DNA of 64,000 nucleotides from Sweltsa coloradensis (GCA_024449915.1 JAMZAV010001451.1:62001-126000); one strand, 5' to 3'. Shown: positions 42,671 to 54,694, numbered from the stretch's first letter. Numbers and translations: made by a program. Notes: generated from the letters alone by a model not told the origin.

Positions 42671-44557
42671 ATGGCTGTAGCATCCACCAGCACCAGGGGC
42701 AGTAGGGCTACTGATGGTTTGAAATTAACTAAACCTGGAGTCACATTTTGGCCCAGAGACCTAGATGATTCTCCAGCTTTGAAACATGTTGCAATACTTG
42801 GTGCAACAATAATTGACGTACAGTGTGGAGCTGTTCACTCTGCCCTATTATGCTCCTCTGGGAAAGTATACATATTGGGCAATCAATTGAACCTTGAGCC
42901 AAGGCGTAGCAAGGTTATGAACATGACACCCACCCTCGTTACCGTGTCACGCCCACTCAAAACAATTCAAATTGCTTGCGGGAGAAACTTCACAATGTTC
43001 CTTATGCACGATGGTACTCTTTACATGTCCGGGGATAATAGCAATGGGCAGCTAGGCGTCGGAAACAAATTCAACAGTGATGTACCCATCCTGGTGCCAG
43101 ATATACCACAGATCGAAAAGATAGCTGCCGGTGGCAGACATGCCATTGCTCTTTGTGCCGACGGTTGTGTGTGGGCTACGGGCGATAACTCAGAAAATCA
43201 ACTCGGACTCGGTACCAAGAAAACTCTGAGAGTGTTCACAAACGTACCCGGAATCGTGTACCCCATCGACAAAGTTTCCTGTGGATCTTCTCACACCGCT
43301 CTCCTGACAAAAGATGGACGTCTCTACTTGGCTGGATGTAAAAGCTCTGGTATGCTGGGCTTTGGTCAGTGCGCGGTTGTAAACGGTTTCCAACACCTAC
43401 CCCTGCCTTCGACCGTGACCGACATAGTCTGTGGCCACAGCCACGCAGTGGCCATCACAGTGGACGGGAGAGTCTGGACATGGGGCTACAAGTCAGGACA
43501 GTTGAGCACTTCAGACGCAACCTGTCAATTCACTCCTACAGAGATGTTTGGCTTTGATAACCAAAGAAAGTCCAAGATTGTTGCGGGTGCAGACTGCATT
43601 GCAGAGTTGACTGACGATGGTGACTTGTTTTTGTGTGGCGGCAGATCGTATGGTATGGACGTTTCATTTACTGCAAACCCGGTGGAAGTGCTTAAGTCTC
43701 CAGATTTGGTTATTAAACAAGTGTCATTTGCAGACTATTTTACAGTGATATTGGCAGAGAAGAAATCAACTGAAAAACAAGGCAGCATAACCAGTGGGGA
43801 AAAGAGGATCATGGAATCGCTTACGTGTTGGGTATGTTCCAAGATGATGTGCACTCGTATATGGATGTGCACAAATGGGCATAACTTTTGTAATTCCTGC
43901 CGCTTGGCAGCTCTGAATTGTTCCACTTGCCACGAGCCCTTCATCACGACAAGGGACATTGCCTTGGAGAGCATAAGTCAGGATGCTGAACTTCCGTACA
44001 CGTCCTGTTCCGCTGTTCCTTGCATACCTGTGTCCACCCTAGACGAGCATAGAGACAAGTGTATGAAACATGAGTACACTTGTACGTTGAAAAGCTCTTG
44101 TGATTGGAAGGGTCACCCCGAAACCTTGGTGGATCATGCGGTAATAGCGCATCCAGGCCAAGTTTGGCAAAACCCACCTTTTAATCTCGTGGGCGTACCA
44201 AACCCGACGGAAGACTTTGAACTTGTGGACATCTTGATGGACGACAATGAGGTTTTCTTCCTTCATCGGAAATACGACAAGACGTCAAAGTTGTTTGTGG
44301 CCACTCTGAGGTACGTCGGTCCACCGGAGAATGTACTCGAATACATGTTTACGATGTATATCAATGGCAGTGAAGACACCTATGTGGCCAAAGTATACCC
44401 TGATATTGTAGGTGTAGAAGAAATATTTAAGTCTACCAATTGTGTGTGCATTGAAGACCAGGAAAGTATTGACAATTCGACTAGAGAAAAGTGGGTTTGC
44501 CAAGTTTCTGTTCTCAAAGGTATGACCGATATTACAAACTGGTTGGTAAATGGTTAG
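42671..44557 (+). CDS. RCC1-repeat / SIAH-type RING fusion protein, putative E3 ubiquitin ligase
   Basis: 628 residues, uninterrupted. Residues ~45-362 form about six RCC1-like repeats: CGAVHSALL (52), CGRNFTMF (103), GDNSNGQLGVG (121), GGRHAIAL (154), GDNSENQLGLG (171), CGSSHTALL (204), CGHSHAVAI (254). These make a beta-propeller for binding partners. Residues 386-420 are a RING with spacing C-x2-C-x10-C-x3-H-x2-C-x2-C-x6-C-x2-C, the same as SIAH/Seven-in-absentia. Two SIAH-type zinc fingers follow (C446, C451, H460, C464; C471, C477, H489, H494, with SCDWKG), then a ~130-residue C-terminal region in the place of the SIAH substrate-binding domain. The expected role is ubiquitin transfer from an E2 to clients chosen by propeller or SBD. 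The ATG has A at -3 and G at +4; a splice acceptor ends 9 nt upstream and the frame is open to it. GC content is higher than its surroundings. Confidence 0.93.
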   Translation: MAVASTSTRGSRATDGLKLTKPGVTFWPRDLDDSPALKHVAILGATIIDVQCGAVHSALLCSSGKVYILGNQLNLEPRRSKVMNMTPTLVTVSRPLKTIQIACGRNFTMFLMHDGTLYMSGDNSNGQLGVGNKFNSDVPILVPDIPQIEKIAAGGRHAIALCADGCVWATGDNSENQLGLGTKKTLRVFTNVPGIVYPIDKVSCGSSHTALLTKDGRLYLAGCKSSGMLGFGQCAVVNGFQHLPLPSTVTDIVCGHSHAVAITVDGRVWTWGYKSGQLSTSDATCQFTPTEMFGFDNQRKSKIVAGADCIAELTDDGDLFLCGGRSYGMDVSFTANPVEVLKSPDLVIKQVSFADYFTVILAEKKSTEKQGSITSGEKRIMESLTCWVCSKMMCTRIWMCTNGHNFCNSCRLAALNCSTCHEPFITTRDIALESISQDAELPYTSCSAVPCIPVSTLDEHRDKCMKHEYTCTLKSSCDWKGHPETLVDHAVIAHPGQVWQNPPFNLVGVPNPTEDFELVDILMDDNEVFFLHRKYDKTSKLFVATLRYVGPPENVLEYMFTMYINGSEDTYVAKVYPDIVGVEEIFKSTNCVCIEDQESIDNSTREKWVCQVSVLKGMTDITNWLVNG

Positions 44558-46278
44558 CAACACAAGAATTCAACTGTCATTTAAGAGTTTTCTGTTTTAT
44601 GTGTCTAGGTTGGAAGGGACTACAATACTAATAGGTCTGAATATTAGGCCCCTTTTATATTCTAATATGGTTTCTTGTTCCGTAGAACTTCAAAACAATT
44701 GCAAATTTTTGTTGATTATGGTAGAGTAGGCTAACAGTACTGACCTAGCTGAACCGGTGAACAACCGCACACATTCCCATCAATTTATGAATTTCTCATT
44801 AATTTTAGTATGGTGAAATAATTTGACCAACATAATAACTCGCAGACCTTGCTGAGCTTATAACTTCTTTGTATAGTCTCTATGTCCAAGTCAGAGGTGT
44901 TTGTTTTTTGCAAATAGCTAAAAATTTAAAATAAAGTTAAAATTATGTTTAAAAACCAAATACTAGCTATAAAGTCAAAATTTATGTTGTTATCAATGAC
45001 AAATTACATTGATTTTGCCATTTTTGCCCAAGGAAGTGCTTTTATTAAGTTACTACTACATATAGGCTACCTGAAATTGCAATGAATAGACGCTAAAAGG
45101 TCTGCTTCACGGTAGGCCTAGGGCCTATATTTGTTTGTACTCCTTTTATCTGTTGCGATACATCTTAGGAAAGAAATATAGGTAGGCTATGCAAAATGAA
45201 GAATCTTTTTTTTTAAATTGATACAGGTAGGCCTACTTTTTTATTTTCATATTTGTGAAGATTTGGAAAATAAAATACTAATAAAACTTATTTCAAAAAT
45301 CTCAAGCTATTATCACTTTGAAACACAATTGCATTAGAATTTCAAAACAAATTTACATTGTATGTATGTAGGCCTAGTATTTGTGCAGAGATTGTTCACA
45401 ATTCTAATATACCGGTATATTCACAACTTTATGGGGCTTACAATATATTTTAAGTGTTTGAATGCTGGTATTCCTTGACTTAAGCACCATATTCATTGCA
45501 TTATTTACCATTCAAAGAAAGATGCAAGTGAATATAGTTTCTGAAAAAGTTATTTAGGGTACCTACATAAATGTATATTTTTGTGTAAACCTAGGCCTAC
45601 GTATCTTCCGATGAGTCGCCTATGCCTAACCACTTCCAGAAGGGCTGCCCTCCTAGTCCTACTCCTATCATTAGGCGACAGTCTATTATAGGAATGGGAC
45701 AGTGTATGTGTGAATACATTTTTTATGGGTGTACACGTATAGGCCTACTGTTTCTCTAAAAAAAAAAAAATGCATGCAGTATTATGTTGCGTGTGACCGA
45801 CCACCAGCTGTCCGTCAGTTTGTGGTCGGAACTATCTGCCTACCCACGGATTTTACTATTGCTGTTGCACTCTGCATCTTCTTACATTAGAGTTAACTAA
45901 AACAATATGAAAATATTGTTTTATCTATCCAAGAGTGTTACATGTGTTGAATGTACACTTGTACACGCGCCGCTGGTAGTCAAGAGCGTACACATTTAGG
46001 AAAGTAGGCCTACTTGCATTTGCCCATCCCAAGTCTATAATGATTCAGATTGTCTATGTACAGTATTACTATGTTGGTGTTCCGAACTAGTAACATTACT
46101 TAACCCGGCATGTTGATCAAGCGCCACATTGTCGCGCCAGCTCGTCTATTGGTGTGATATTGGTTTGCACGAATGGTTACAGTGTTGACAATGCTTGCAT
46201 TGCGATGCTCGTACTTGTTACGGCATCAAAATAAGTAATTCAATAGCTGCAAATAAAATGCAATACTATCATTGTCAA
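44558..46278 (+). other. Probable 3' UTR and intergenic DNA
   Basis: Follows the TAG stop. Candidate poly(A) signals AATAAA at 44930-44935 and again near 45268. Many TAGGCCTA palindromes occur between 45080 and 46010. No further exon was recognised. Confidence 0.5.
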
Positions 46279-46280
46279 TA

Positions 46281-46926
46281 GGTTTGTTTGGTTTGCTACA
46301 CGAACTTACACTTTACACTAGTGTAGGCTCAAAATGTCTAAAAAGCGTTTTCGTATTAAGTGTAGTGTAAAGTGTAGCCGTTTGGTTTGACTTCGTGTAG
46401 TGTAAAGTGTAGAATTTCTACACGAGCTCTAGCAGGTCGTGTAGGGTGTAGGTGTAAAAATTTAGGCGCAACATTTGAAGAGAAACAGCTTAAAACATGA
46501 TGAATGACACATTCTTTCATTGACAATCCGATATAACTCCTAAAATCAATTAATAGTCTATAATTACGTATTAGAAACTGATTCGAAGTATTTTATTTGT
46601 GGCACTATGTTTTGTGATGAGGGCAAATGCGTAGGGTACTCTAACCTCAATAAGGATAAGCACTATTGAAGATAATATTCCAAATAGCTTTTCATCGTTC
46701 AGATAGTACACATTTTCTATCATTTTGACTCATTTAGTGCCTTCAACAGTACTGTTTGTTGTTTTATTATGTTTTTTTAGTTTGACAGTTCGATGTGAGC
46801 GAATCTAGTGTAGAGTGTAGCTTAAAAAACGTTTGGTTATCCTGGGTAAAGTGTAGTGTAATTTGATTTCAAGGCCTACACCTACACTACACAAGTCTAC
46901 ACTACACTAGGTAAACCAAACAAACC
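46281..46926. mobile_element. TA-flanked MITE rich in AGTGTAGTGTAAAGTGTAG
   Basis: Ends GGTTTGTTTGGTTT (46281) and AAACCAAACAAACC (ending 46926) are perfect inverted repeats flanked by TA (46279-46280, 46927-46928). Both ends contain several copies of GTGTAGTGTAAAGTGTAG-like sequence, direct on the left and complementary on the right. No coding region in 646 bp. Confidence 0.87.
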
Positions 46927-47198
46927 TAATAGCATAAAACTGGTTGCACTTGCACCTATTTTCATCCACATACAAAACCTAGTTTTAAGTTTTAACCAGT
47001 TGCTCATGATACTGGTAGGTGCGTAATATTTGCGGCGTAGAAAGAAGCCACTGAGTTTTAACTTTAAAGGATAATGAATTTAACAAGAAAAGATAAAATG
47101 CTGTAATAGTAACATACCAACCGGGCCACCACTGCCAACCCACATTTAACGTTAAGTTAAGTCAAGATAACCATCCCCTACCAATAAACTGTAATTCT

Positions 47199-47267
47199 GA
47201 TTGATTGATTGATTGATTGGATATTGCTTAACGTCTCATATTTATACAACTTGGCTAATCGAGACGA
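47199..47267 (-). repeat. Retroelement 3' tail with (ATTG)n, copy 1
   Basis: On the minus strand: CGTCTCGATTAGCCAAGTTG, ATAAATATGAGACGTTAAGC, then CCAATCAATCAATC. The same ~66 bp is at 51848-51910 in the opposite orientation. Looks like the 3' end of a LINE or SINE. Confidence 0.65.
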
Positions 47268-50200
47268 AGGGAGGATGTATATAATCAAAAGGAGGATGTA
47301 TATAATTATTATTATCATAAGATGAGAACATGGTTTTGTTCAACATTCAAACAAATTAATTTGACTAATTAATTCCTTAAAACCTAATGGCCACAGTATA
47401 AACGAAAATAGATTCATCCAGATCTTGGTACCGGTTCCTACTTTTACTAATTTTTAATACATATACAAAATGACATGCCTTGACCTTGAAAGTCATCGTG
47501 AGCAGATAGGCCTAAACCCCTTTGAGCCATTGGGAATAGTTAAAAAATAGAATGAACAGAAATATACACTCACAAGAGGTCTATGGTCTGCCTCATATGG
47601 AAGAAAGTATCATTTTGATTCCATTGACGTAAGAAATATTGGTTGCACAGTGACATGCGCGATTATCGATATTCGAATTCACAACGAACGGCAGCCTTAC
47701 TCGTAAGTCGTTATAGCTAGACTAGAAACCAATTCCACAATTATATGGTGTGAAACTAGAGCTACGGTATTAAGCGAGACAATACTGCGTGTACGTAGGC
47801 CTACCAGAATCTATCCTGCAGCAGAATGCGCAGGTGATCCATATTATGCAAATATTTCTGTAGAGGAGAATTTATGGACAATAAAGGTAGAACAGAAACA
47901 ACATTTAGATAATAATAAATAATAAATAATTTAGAGGTAACGGTAATTTATACATATTTATTTACAAATTACAATTTATTCTTGCAAAAATAAGAGTGTT
48001 ATGTGGAAAAATGTTAAATATTGTGATTTCAAATTTTCAATAGTACCTCCTAGGTATTCACTCGGCGTTAAGAATAAAGTGAGTATTTGATAGATGTCCA
48101 CAAATGACTGCATTGGGTAACTTTTAAGCCAGAAGTGTAACAGATTGTGAAAACATTTAAACATACGTAATATCATTCATTATCAATTGTCATCTACATA
48201 TCACCTAGTATTTAAATGGAAATTGTCAAAATCTATGTTTGGTGGTCAAAAACTTCATTTTGACACAGTACTGTCAAATTCTCTTGTACCCATCGTTACC
48301 CAATCGGCTGTGCTGAAGTAAAAAAATCAGAATAGTACTATCATGTTCAGCTGACTAAGTTACACATGATTGAATTGAGGGTACATTTAAGAGTGCATTA
48401 CTACATACATATTCTTCCATACTTGCTACAAAAATAATTAAATTTAGAATTGCCTGCAAATTGATTATCTTGTACCACAGTATTTTTTTGCAAATTATAA
48501 CCGGGAAGGCTAGTAATAGTATATTAAAAAATTATCTAATTAATAATTCCCAATTGAAAGTGCCTTACGCAAAACAAAAATCGCTAGTCTCAGTGCTTCT
48601 TATATTGAAATACCACAAATCATTGCTCCCCCCCCCCCCCCCCCCCACACACACACACTACCATTAGCATATTTATAAAGCAACAATAATAGTGGGGATG
48701 CTTCAGACCCCAAGAGATTTTCGTAGTTGGTAAGAGGGCCTTCATTAATATTAATTGATGGCCCCTCCTGGCCTATTCCATGTATTCTCTCCAAAATTAC
48801 AAAATATTGTCAAAAGTCTCCAAATATTCTGTAACATATCAAATATAGCTAAATATTCCACCACAAGTTTACATTTTATTTTTGGTAAGTATCACAAGGT
48901 CATAAAATGCATACCTAGACCTACACAGTTGCATAGCATACATCAAAACATGCAAATGCATAACAATCCGTAGGTATAAACATCCCACTCATTAACGTAA
49001 CTTAAACTTAAAAAATTAACACTATAACTTGCTTCTGATTTGATATCGAAATTTGAAACTGCTTACATATCGACATTTCAAGGTTTATCACAAGAGCATT
49101 GAGAGGTATCATTTGAGTACACGCATACTTCACTAACAGTCTAATACTTGTTAATGCCAAAGACCCTGACACGGTCAAACTGCGGCAGTTTTGGCACAAC
49201 CACTACGGCCATGGAGATGAAGTTGACAATAAAATGTGTGGTGTCATGGCTCGTGTAGAAGCATGTCAGGAGGAACCTGCAGCAGAAAAAGTAGAAGCTA
49301 GAGAGTAAAAAGTATTGAAATTTCACTTTTAGGTGCACAAACCGTATAACAAGCTGAAAATTTAACCAAGTGTTCTCAACACCCTGATTAAACTACTGTG
49401 TAAAATTACCCGAAATCACTTTAGCGGAAAAGGGTTTTAAAAAATGGCAAACGGGTAACTTTTCAAACAAAGGGGAAGTGCTGGAAGCTGATCGTCTGGA
49501 CAAAACCGCACATACCTTGTTTGTAATACTACTTTTTAATATCCATAAACGTAATAAAAGGCAAATACCAACAATTTTAATTTTATATAGTCTGTTGTAC
49601 ACATAAATAGACCCCAAAATGCATTTTTAAACCGTTTCGCAATATTTCAATCTCATTCTCAAACAAAATATGTAGAATTATCTTAAACTTATCCAGCAAT
49701 AGAGTCATCTATGTGTCTGCTTCAATAAAAAAATTAAAGCATTGAAAAGTGTACATTTAAAAACATTGATTGAACGCTCGAAGCCGCGTATGCTTTATTG
49801 TCCACTTTTCTCGCCAAAATATAAACATAGCTAAATTTGAATTTGAAACATTATATACCATGCCAACTAGTAACATATGTTTTGAAACTCCACGAATACA
49901 ACCCTTTTACATAAGACATTAGTTAGAATATCATAGAACCTGTTCAAAATAAAATGGAACCATACAAAATAAATCACAAAATATGCGCTGTAGGCCTACT
50001 CGTTCTTTACATAGAAAATCAGCATCACATGACTACATACTAATTTATACACTCTCTCAACAATTCATTGAATTATTAATAGCCTTACAAAGGCTAAAAA
50101 GGCTTATAATGGGCAAGTTCAATGATTTATGGTTTCTTTAGTGCAAAGTCGTACGAACACTCGCGTCAGTTTAGGTTAACGCCGTGGTAACACTGCCCGA

Positions 50201-50300
50201 ATGTAATAGACCTAGGAAAAAATAAAAAGTTATGAACATTAACTTATATTTGGATGATTTTGTAGAATCCATTTCATGACTGCTTTACCTTAGATTTGGT
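47268..50300. other. Unassigned DNA with a C-run/CA microsatellite
   Basis: Contains ~17 C followed by (CA)n at about 48630-48658 and scattered TAGGCCTA. No gene, RNA or element ends recognised. It may include non-coding parts of the element whose gene relic is at 50310-51301. Confidence 0.4.
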
Positions 50301-50309
50301 CATCATTAT

Positions 50310-51301
50310 TCAATAGTACTAATATAAGATTTGTCTTGAAAATTGAACACGTAACAGTCTCGATTACATCGGCAAATCTCTGTACAATCCAGTCCATTTC
50401 GATAGCAGGGGTATTTATCAGAATCAGTGCACAAGAACTTTGTTCTACAAGTGCAGAAAAAATCTTTGAACTTTTCCATTACACAAGGTTCCTCATGATT
50501 CCGGATATAGGTCCTGGCTGAGAATGAAACACAACATGGTTCGAATACTTTTCTGAAATTTTTATTTTAATCGCAAAAGGACGGCATGCATTTGATATCT
50601 CAGTGTCAACTCCAGCTTCATTTAAAAATTAAATGTACATTTCAAAAACTTTAGGGAGCTGTATTATTTTCCTTTTTTAATAGAGTCTTTGCAAGAACCC
50701 CAAATAAAGTCTGCGGCTTGGTCATGTTTTGTCAAATGGTTTGATCTTTTTTTGTGGATTCCATGTTTCTTGTGCTTGTGTATTTTTGAAAACAGTCTCG
50801 ATGATACCTCGCGTTTACAGCGAAGAGATCGCTTTCAAATGAAATTTGTTTGTTTATATATTGATCACCTCTAGTTAACGCGGCTTGCAAAACAGACTTT
50901 CTGACTCGAACAGCATTCATGTTGACAAGTGAAAACGAACGCCCTCGTTTAAATTTATCTTCTACCTCGCCACAAATGAAAGAGTTGATATTTCAATCAA
51001 ATTAAGTGATTCATTTCAAGGCGTACTCAGTTGGTACATTGTATGTAGTGCCTTCTTCAGATAAACGTTTTTTTGCTCTTTCATGTTTGCGTGAGTCTGT
51101 ATAAACAGTTATACATTTTTGGTGAAATTTGTATAGGAAACTGTCAACTGTACTTTTACGACATTTAAGAACTTTAATAGCCACATCATCCTGCCTATCT
51201 CCAAACGATTTTATAAGTGTAACAAAGCCTTTCTTAGTCAAAATTGTTTTACATTCTGTGGAACTTAATGGGTCTTCCTTGCCATCACAAATAACACACA
51301 C
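50310..51301 (-). pseudogene. Second relic of the TGCDTT/Cys-rich transposon protein family
   Basis: From 51301 down: MCVICDGKEDPLSSTECK, a SFGDRQDDVAIKVLK block (open 96 codons to 51011). Then VRKSVLQAALTRGDQ and a DLFAVNARYHRDCFQKYTS block (50920-50732), a VFEMYI and FLNEAGVDTEISN block (about 50600-50640), and, after an apparent internal deletion, a Cys-rich end FFCTCRTKFLC, CYRNGLDCTEICRCNRDCYV (about 50460-50350), stop near 50310. The N-terminal paired-Cys/His region and the Cys-rich end look like the two ends of the family whose middle part is seen at 29980-31078. No DAD or TGCDTT block is present here. Confidence 0.55.
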
Positions 51302-51847
51302 GGTAGTTCTGTGAAATGTTGATTTGATATATTCTTTAGTCGAAGGGATTGCAAAATCGTCCTTGTCACCTATTATAAAAAATGTGCGGTTGGGCGAGTT
51401 TTGAATGTTAAATGTATAATTTATACGTTGTATATTGTTATATATTGCAGTCAGTACTCACCCATTTCCAGGTTATTTTGTACGATTTTTCATGATTTAC
51501 ATTAAAAGAAAATAGTACAACAACAAGCACAACCATTCATAGACTACAATAAAACTTCCACAAAATTAGTGAATCAACACAATAATCTGGCACCGAGTTA
51601 TAAAATACTGAACAAACTGTCCTGTTCGAAATATCTAACAGGACTGAACGGATATTAACCATTAGTAAAGCTCTTGCACCCTTACACCAATTCATTTTTG
51701 TATTTGTAATTATTTTCAATAACTTGAGTTGAGCATACGATCATTTAGGTTTAAGTATGTTGGAGCAGATAACGCTTGATAACACGAATGGGAAGATGCG
51801 GTAAAGAAACGATATACCACACATATTTCAGTGGAAGGGCTCGATAA

Positions 51848-51910
51848 TCGTCTCGATTAGCCAAGTTGCATAAATATGAGACGTTAAGCAATATCCAATC
51901 AATCAATCGA
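51848..51910 (+). repeat. Retroelement 3' tail with (ATTG)n, copy 2
   Basis: Inverted counterpart of 47199-47267, here in plus orientation and ending CCAATCAATCAATC. Confidence 0.65.
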
Positions 51911-52470
51911 TTAAACACGCTTAAACAAATTTGTATGCTTATTGCATTGGTAGTAAAGATCTGTTAACACAGAAGAGATGAGCATTCATAACGTAGGTGG
52001 ATTTTATGCGTTGTGTGCATGTATTATGTTTGAGCCAAACGGGTAAGGAGCTGAACAAATGGACAATGTCATGAAAATTTTGGTAATTATTTGTGTTTAG
52101 AATAACATATTGTGCTGTTAGTGTTATTAACAATGTTATCGCCATTAAAAATCACAATACATAGAATATCTAAAAACTAGTTTAGCACACAGCAACATTT
52201 AAATAACACACAGCACAGCACTAAAACTTTAACATATAGGCCTACCAATTTACCATGTTTATACTTTTATAGTCTTAATTATATTAATAAAAAGGATGTG
52301 TAAATTTGACATTATTTTACAAAACGTTTCATATACATAAGGAAAAGGCGGGATCATTTCAGCAGTATAACCCGTATGGAGTAATCTAAAATACAAAGCG
52401 ACGAAAATCACTTCTGAGGGTTTATTTATTTTTTAAACAAAGGAGTTTGACCATGTAATAGTAAATTTAA
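51911..52470. other. Unassigned AT-rich DNA
   Basis: No feature recognised. Confidence 0.4.
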
Positions 52471-52981
52471 ATCCCCCCCAAATACAAAAATTTGTATAAA
52501 AAAAAAAACGGCAGCCAAGCTCTCCTTCCAAAGTCTTCGGCTGTGAATGCTGTGAGATATAGAAGTTGAGCCAAGCATTTCATTCTTTCTCCCTAGTTTC
52601 GCATTGAAAAGAAATAAGATCATTTTGCCTGTTGACGAGCGCCAAGCCAACCATTTTCGTGGTAAAAAAAGTAAAAATTTTAAACTCAAAATCATAAAAA
52701 AATTACTTGGCCATTGAACTTGGTACAAGGACTCTAAAAAGTCAATGGCCAAGTAATTTTTTTATGATTTTGAGTTTAAAATTTTTACTTTTTTTACCAC
52801 GAAAATGGTTGGCTTGGCGCTCGTCAACAGGCGAAATGATCTTACTTCTTTTCAATGCGAAACTAGGGAGAAAGAATGAAATGCTTGGCTCAACTTCTAT
52901 ATCTTACAGCATTCACAGCCGAAGACTTTGGAAGAAGAGCTTGGCTGCCGTTTTTTACAAATTTTTGTATTTGGGGGGGAT
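52471..52981. repeat. Half-kilobase hairpin with ~245-bp arms
   Basis: The left arm 52471-52717 and right arm 52742-52981 are reverse complements with roughly five substitutions and a few indels. The loop is only 24 nt (52718-52741). Outer ends are ATCCCCCCCCAAATACA and its complement. Both arms yield the same mirrored peptide in opposite frames, which is an artefact of symmetry. A transcript would fold into a long double-stranded RNA. No target duplication found. Confidence 0.92.
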
Positions 52982-53344
52982 ATCACATCTTTTTGTTGTT
53001 TGTTTCATACCAAGGCGTGAAATACGTGTAAAGGTGGATACAGTGCCTTTAAAACAGATTGTCTAGAAACAAAAGCTACCATCTTTTGTTTTTGTTAACA
53101 ATCTGTAGTTGGCAATATACAATGTTTTTATTAAATTTCCTATGGTTAATGTCGTCTTGGGTTTTTGTGTGAATGATTTGTTGACCGGACTATAACACAT
53201 TGACGCATAATTTTAATCAGCGATTAAAATATTAAAATTGTATTTAATACGACCTAACGTTTTTCCCAAAGTTAAGGGTGGTAGGGAACAGTTGGGGTGA
53301 AATATCGCTTGCCTCCTGGCGGATTATTATGTTTCATATTATTA
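52982..53344. other. Unassigned DNA
   Basis: No feature recognised. Confidence 0.4.
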
Positions 53345-53348
53345 TTAA

Positions 53349-54694
53349 GGTGACCATATTTTGAAAGTTACAAACCGGGACAACTAAAGTGTAAGAATAT
53401 GTACTTAGTACTCCCGGACCATTTCGAGGTCTGGGGCAGAGCCCCAGCTGCTGGAGGCATATTTTATTTCGAGATATATTTGGTCAAATGCCCAGAAAAC
53501 AGCTTTCTGACATGAAAATATGAATTAAAAATGGTTTTAAATGTGTACATTTTTGTAGTCATAAAATCTTTATCTAGTGGTTTAAAAATGATATTACAAA
53601 ATAAAATACAAGCACTTGGCAAAAAATAATGCATGTAATGTATTGATTAGGGCATCATACTAATGAAGTTGTAATCAATAATAATAAAGAAGATTGAAAA
53701 AGCATTGAATTTGTATAATATGCATGTTTAAACTTTTAATACATTTTGTCTTCACAACAAAATAACTATTGTAGGTACCATATGTAATTAAAGGCTAAAT
53801 AAACACATTTTGCTTAATCAAAAACGTAGTTCAGTTACATGATTATTACATTTTGATTTTTCATTATCTATAAACAAAATTAATGCAATTAATAATGACT
53901 GAGAAAATTAGGGTTGTGCAAGTCCTGATTTTTGAATTCAAGTCGAGTCAGAGTCTTAAAATAACTAGTATTGAGTCCGAGCACTTAGTCTTTTTTTAAT
54001 TTCACTATTATTCTTTGACCATTTTTTTTTACAGTTATGATCAATATTAATTATTAATTTTATTTATTGGTATGTCTATAATGTTGGCTCCAAAAGTGAA
54101 AGGGTAACATAAGATTTTAAATGTTATCTCTCTCTAGATCATTTTAATGATCAAGCACAAATGTTATTAGGGCTAGGCAATGACATAATTCAGTATTAAG
54201 TGGTATTACATGAAAATGTTGATGCAAACATTATAGTGACATTTTTATTATTTGGGCCAAAAAAATTCAGAGCTTCCAAAAAGAACACAAATTTGTATCA
54301 AAAGACTGAGGTAAGTATTATGGATATTCAGGGTTGGTAGGGTAATGCCAAGAATAGATAACGATATTTAAGTTTTCACACACGTGCGCGACCCGGCACC
54401 TCCACCAAAATCATTGAATAATACTAGCACACCCCTAGAGAAAATGAATTATTTTCTTGGAAGTGGAAGAACTATTTCAATGTTATTACTGTTAGTATTT
54501 ATCAGAGGAGTGTATTTTTTCACGTAAAACATTATCCTTCACATGGTACAGTTGACTGAATACCGGGACATTTCCCCTTCAAAATTGCAAACCGGTACAA
54601 ATAGGCCTACGACATTTTAACGAGTCTTTCGGGACAATGGTACAAGTGTTCTGAAATTGGTACTGTACCGGTCAAACCGGTACGTTTGGTCACC
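53349..54694. mobile_element. TTAA-flanked non-autonomous DNA transposon
   Basis: Starts GGTGACCATATTTTG (53349) and ends with GTTTGGTCACC (54694). TTAA lies directly outside both ends (53345-53348, 54695-54698). Inverted match is GGTGACCA plus nearby shared ACCGG/CCGGT motifs. TTAA targets are used by piggyBac and Kolobok elements. No transposase in 1346 bp. Interior pieces resemble hAT ends (TAGGGTTGTGCAAG at about 53909) and the GGGGC...GCCCC hairpin of the 27932 MITE (53430-53447). Confidence 0.72.

Noticed and set aside
43735..44563. Minus-strand ORFs within the RCC1-SIAH coding region
   Set aside because: Shadow frames of the intact 628-codon gene; no recognisable domains.
47199..51910. 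4.7-kb transposon bounded by the inverted (ATTG)n-tailed repeats
   Set aside because: The 66-bp ends look like retroelement 3' tails in opposite orientation; no target duplication or continuous internal structure ties them together.
52426..53066. Two opposite-strand ORFs of 108 and 119 codons encoding nearly the same protein
   Set aside because: They are mirror products of the hairpin arms; an identical peptide on both strands follows from symmetry and is not evidence of a gene.
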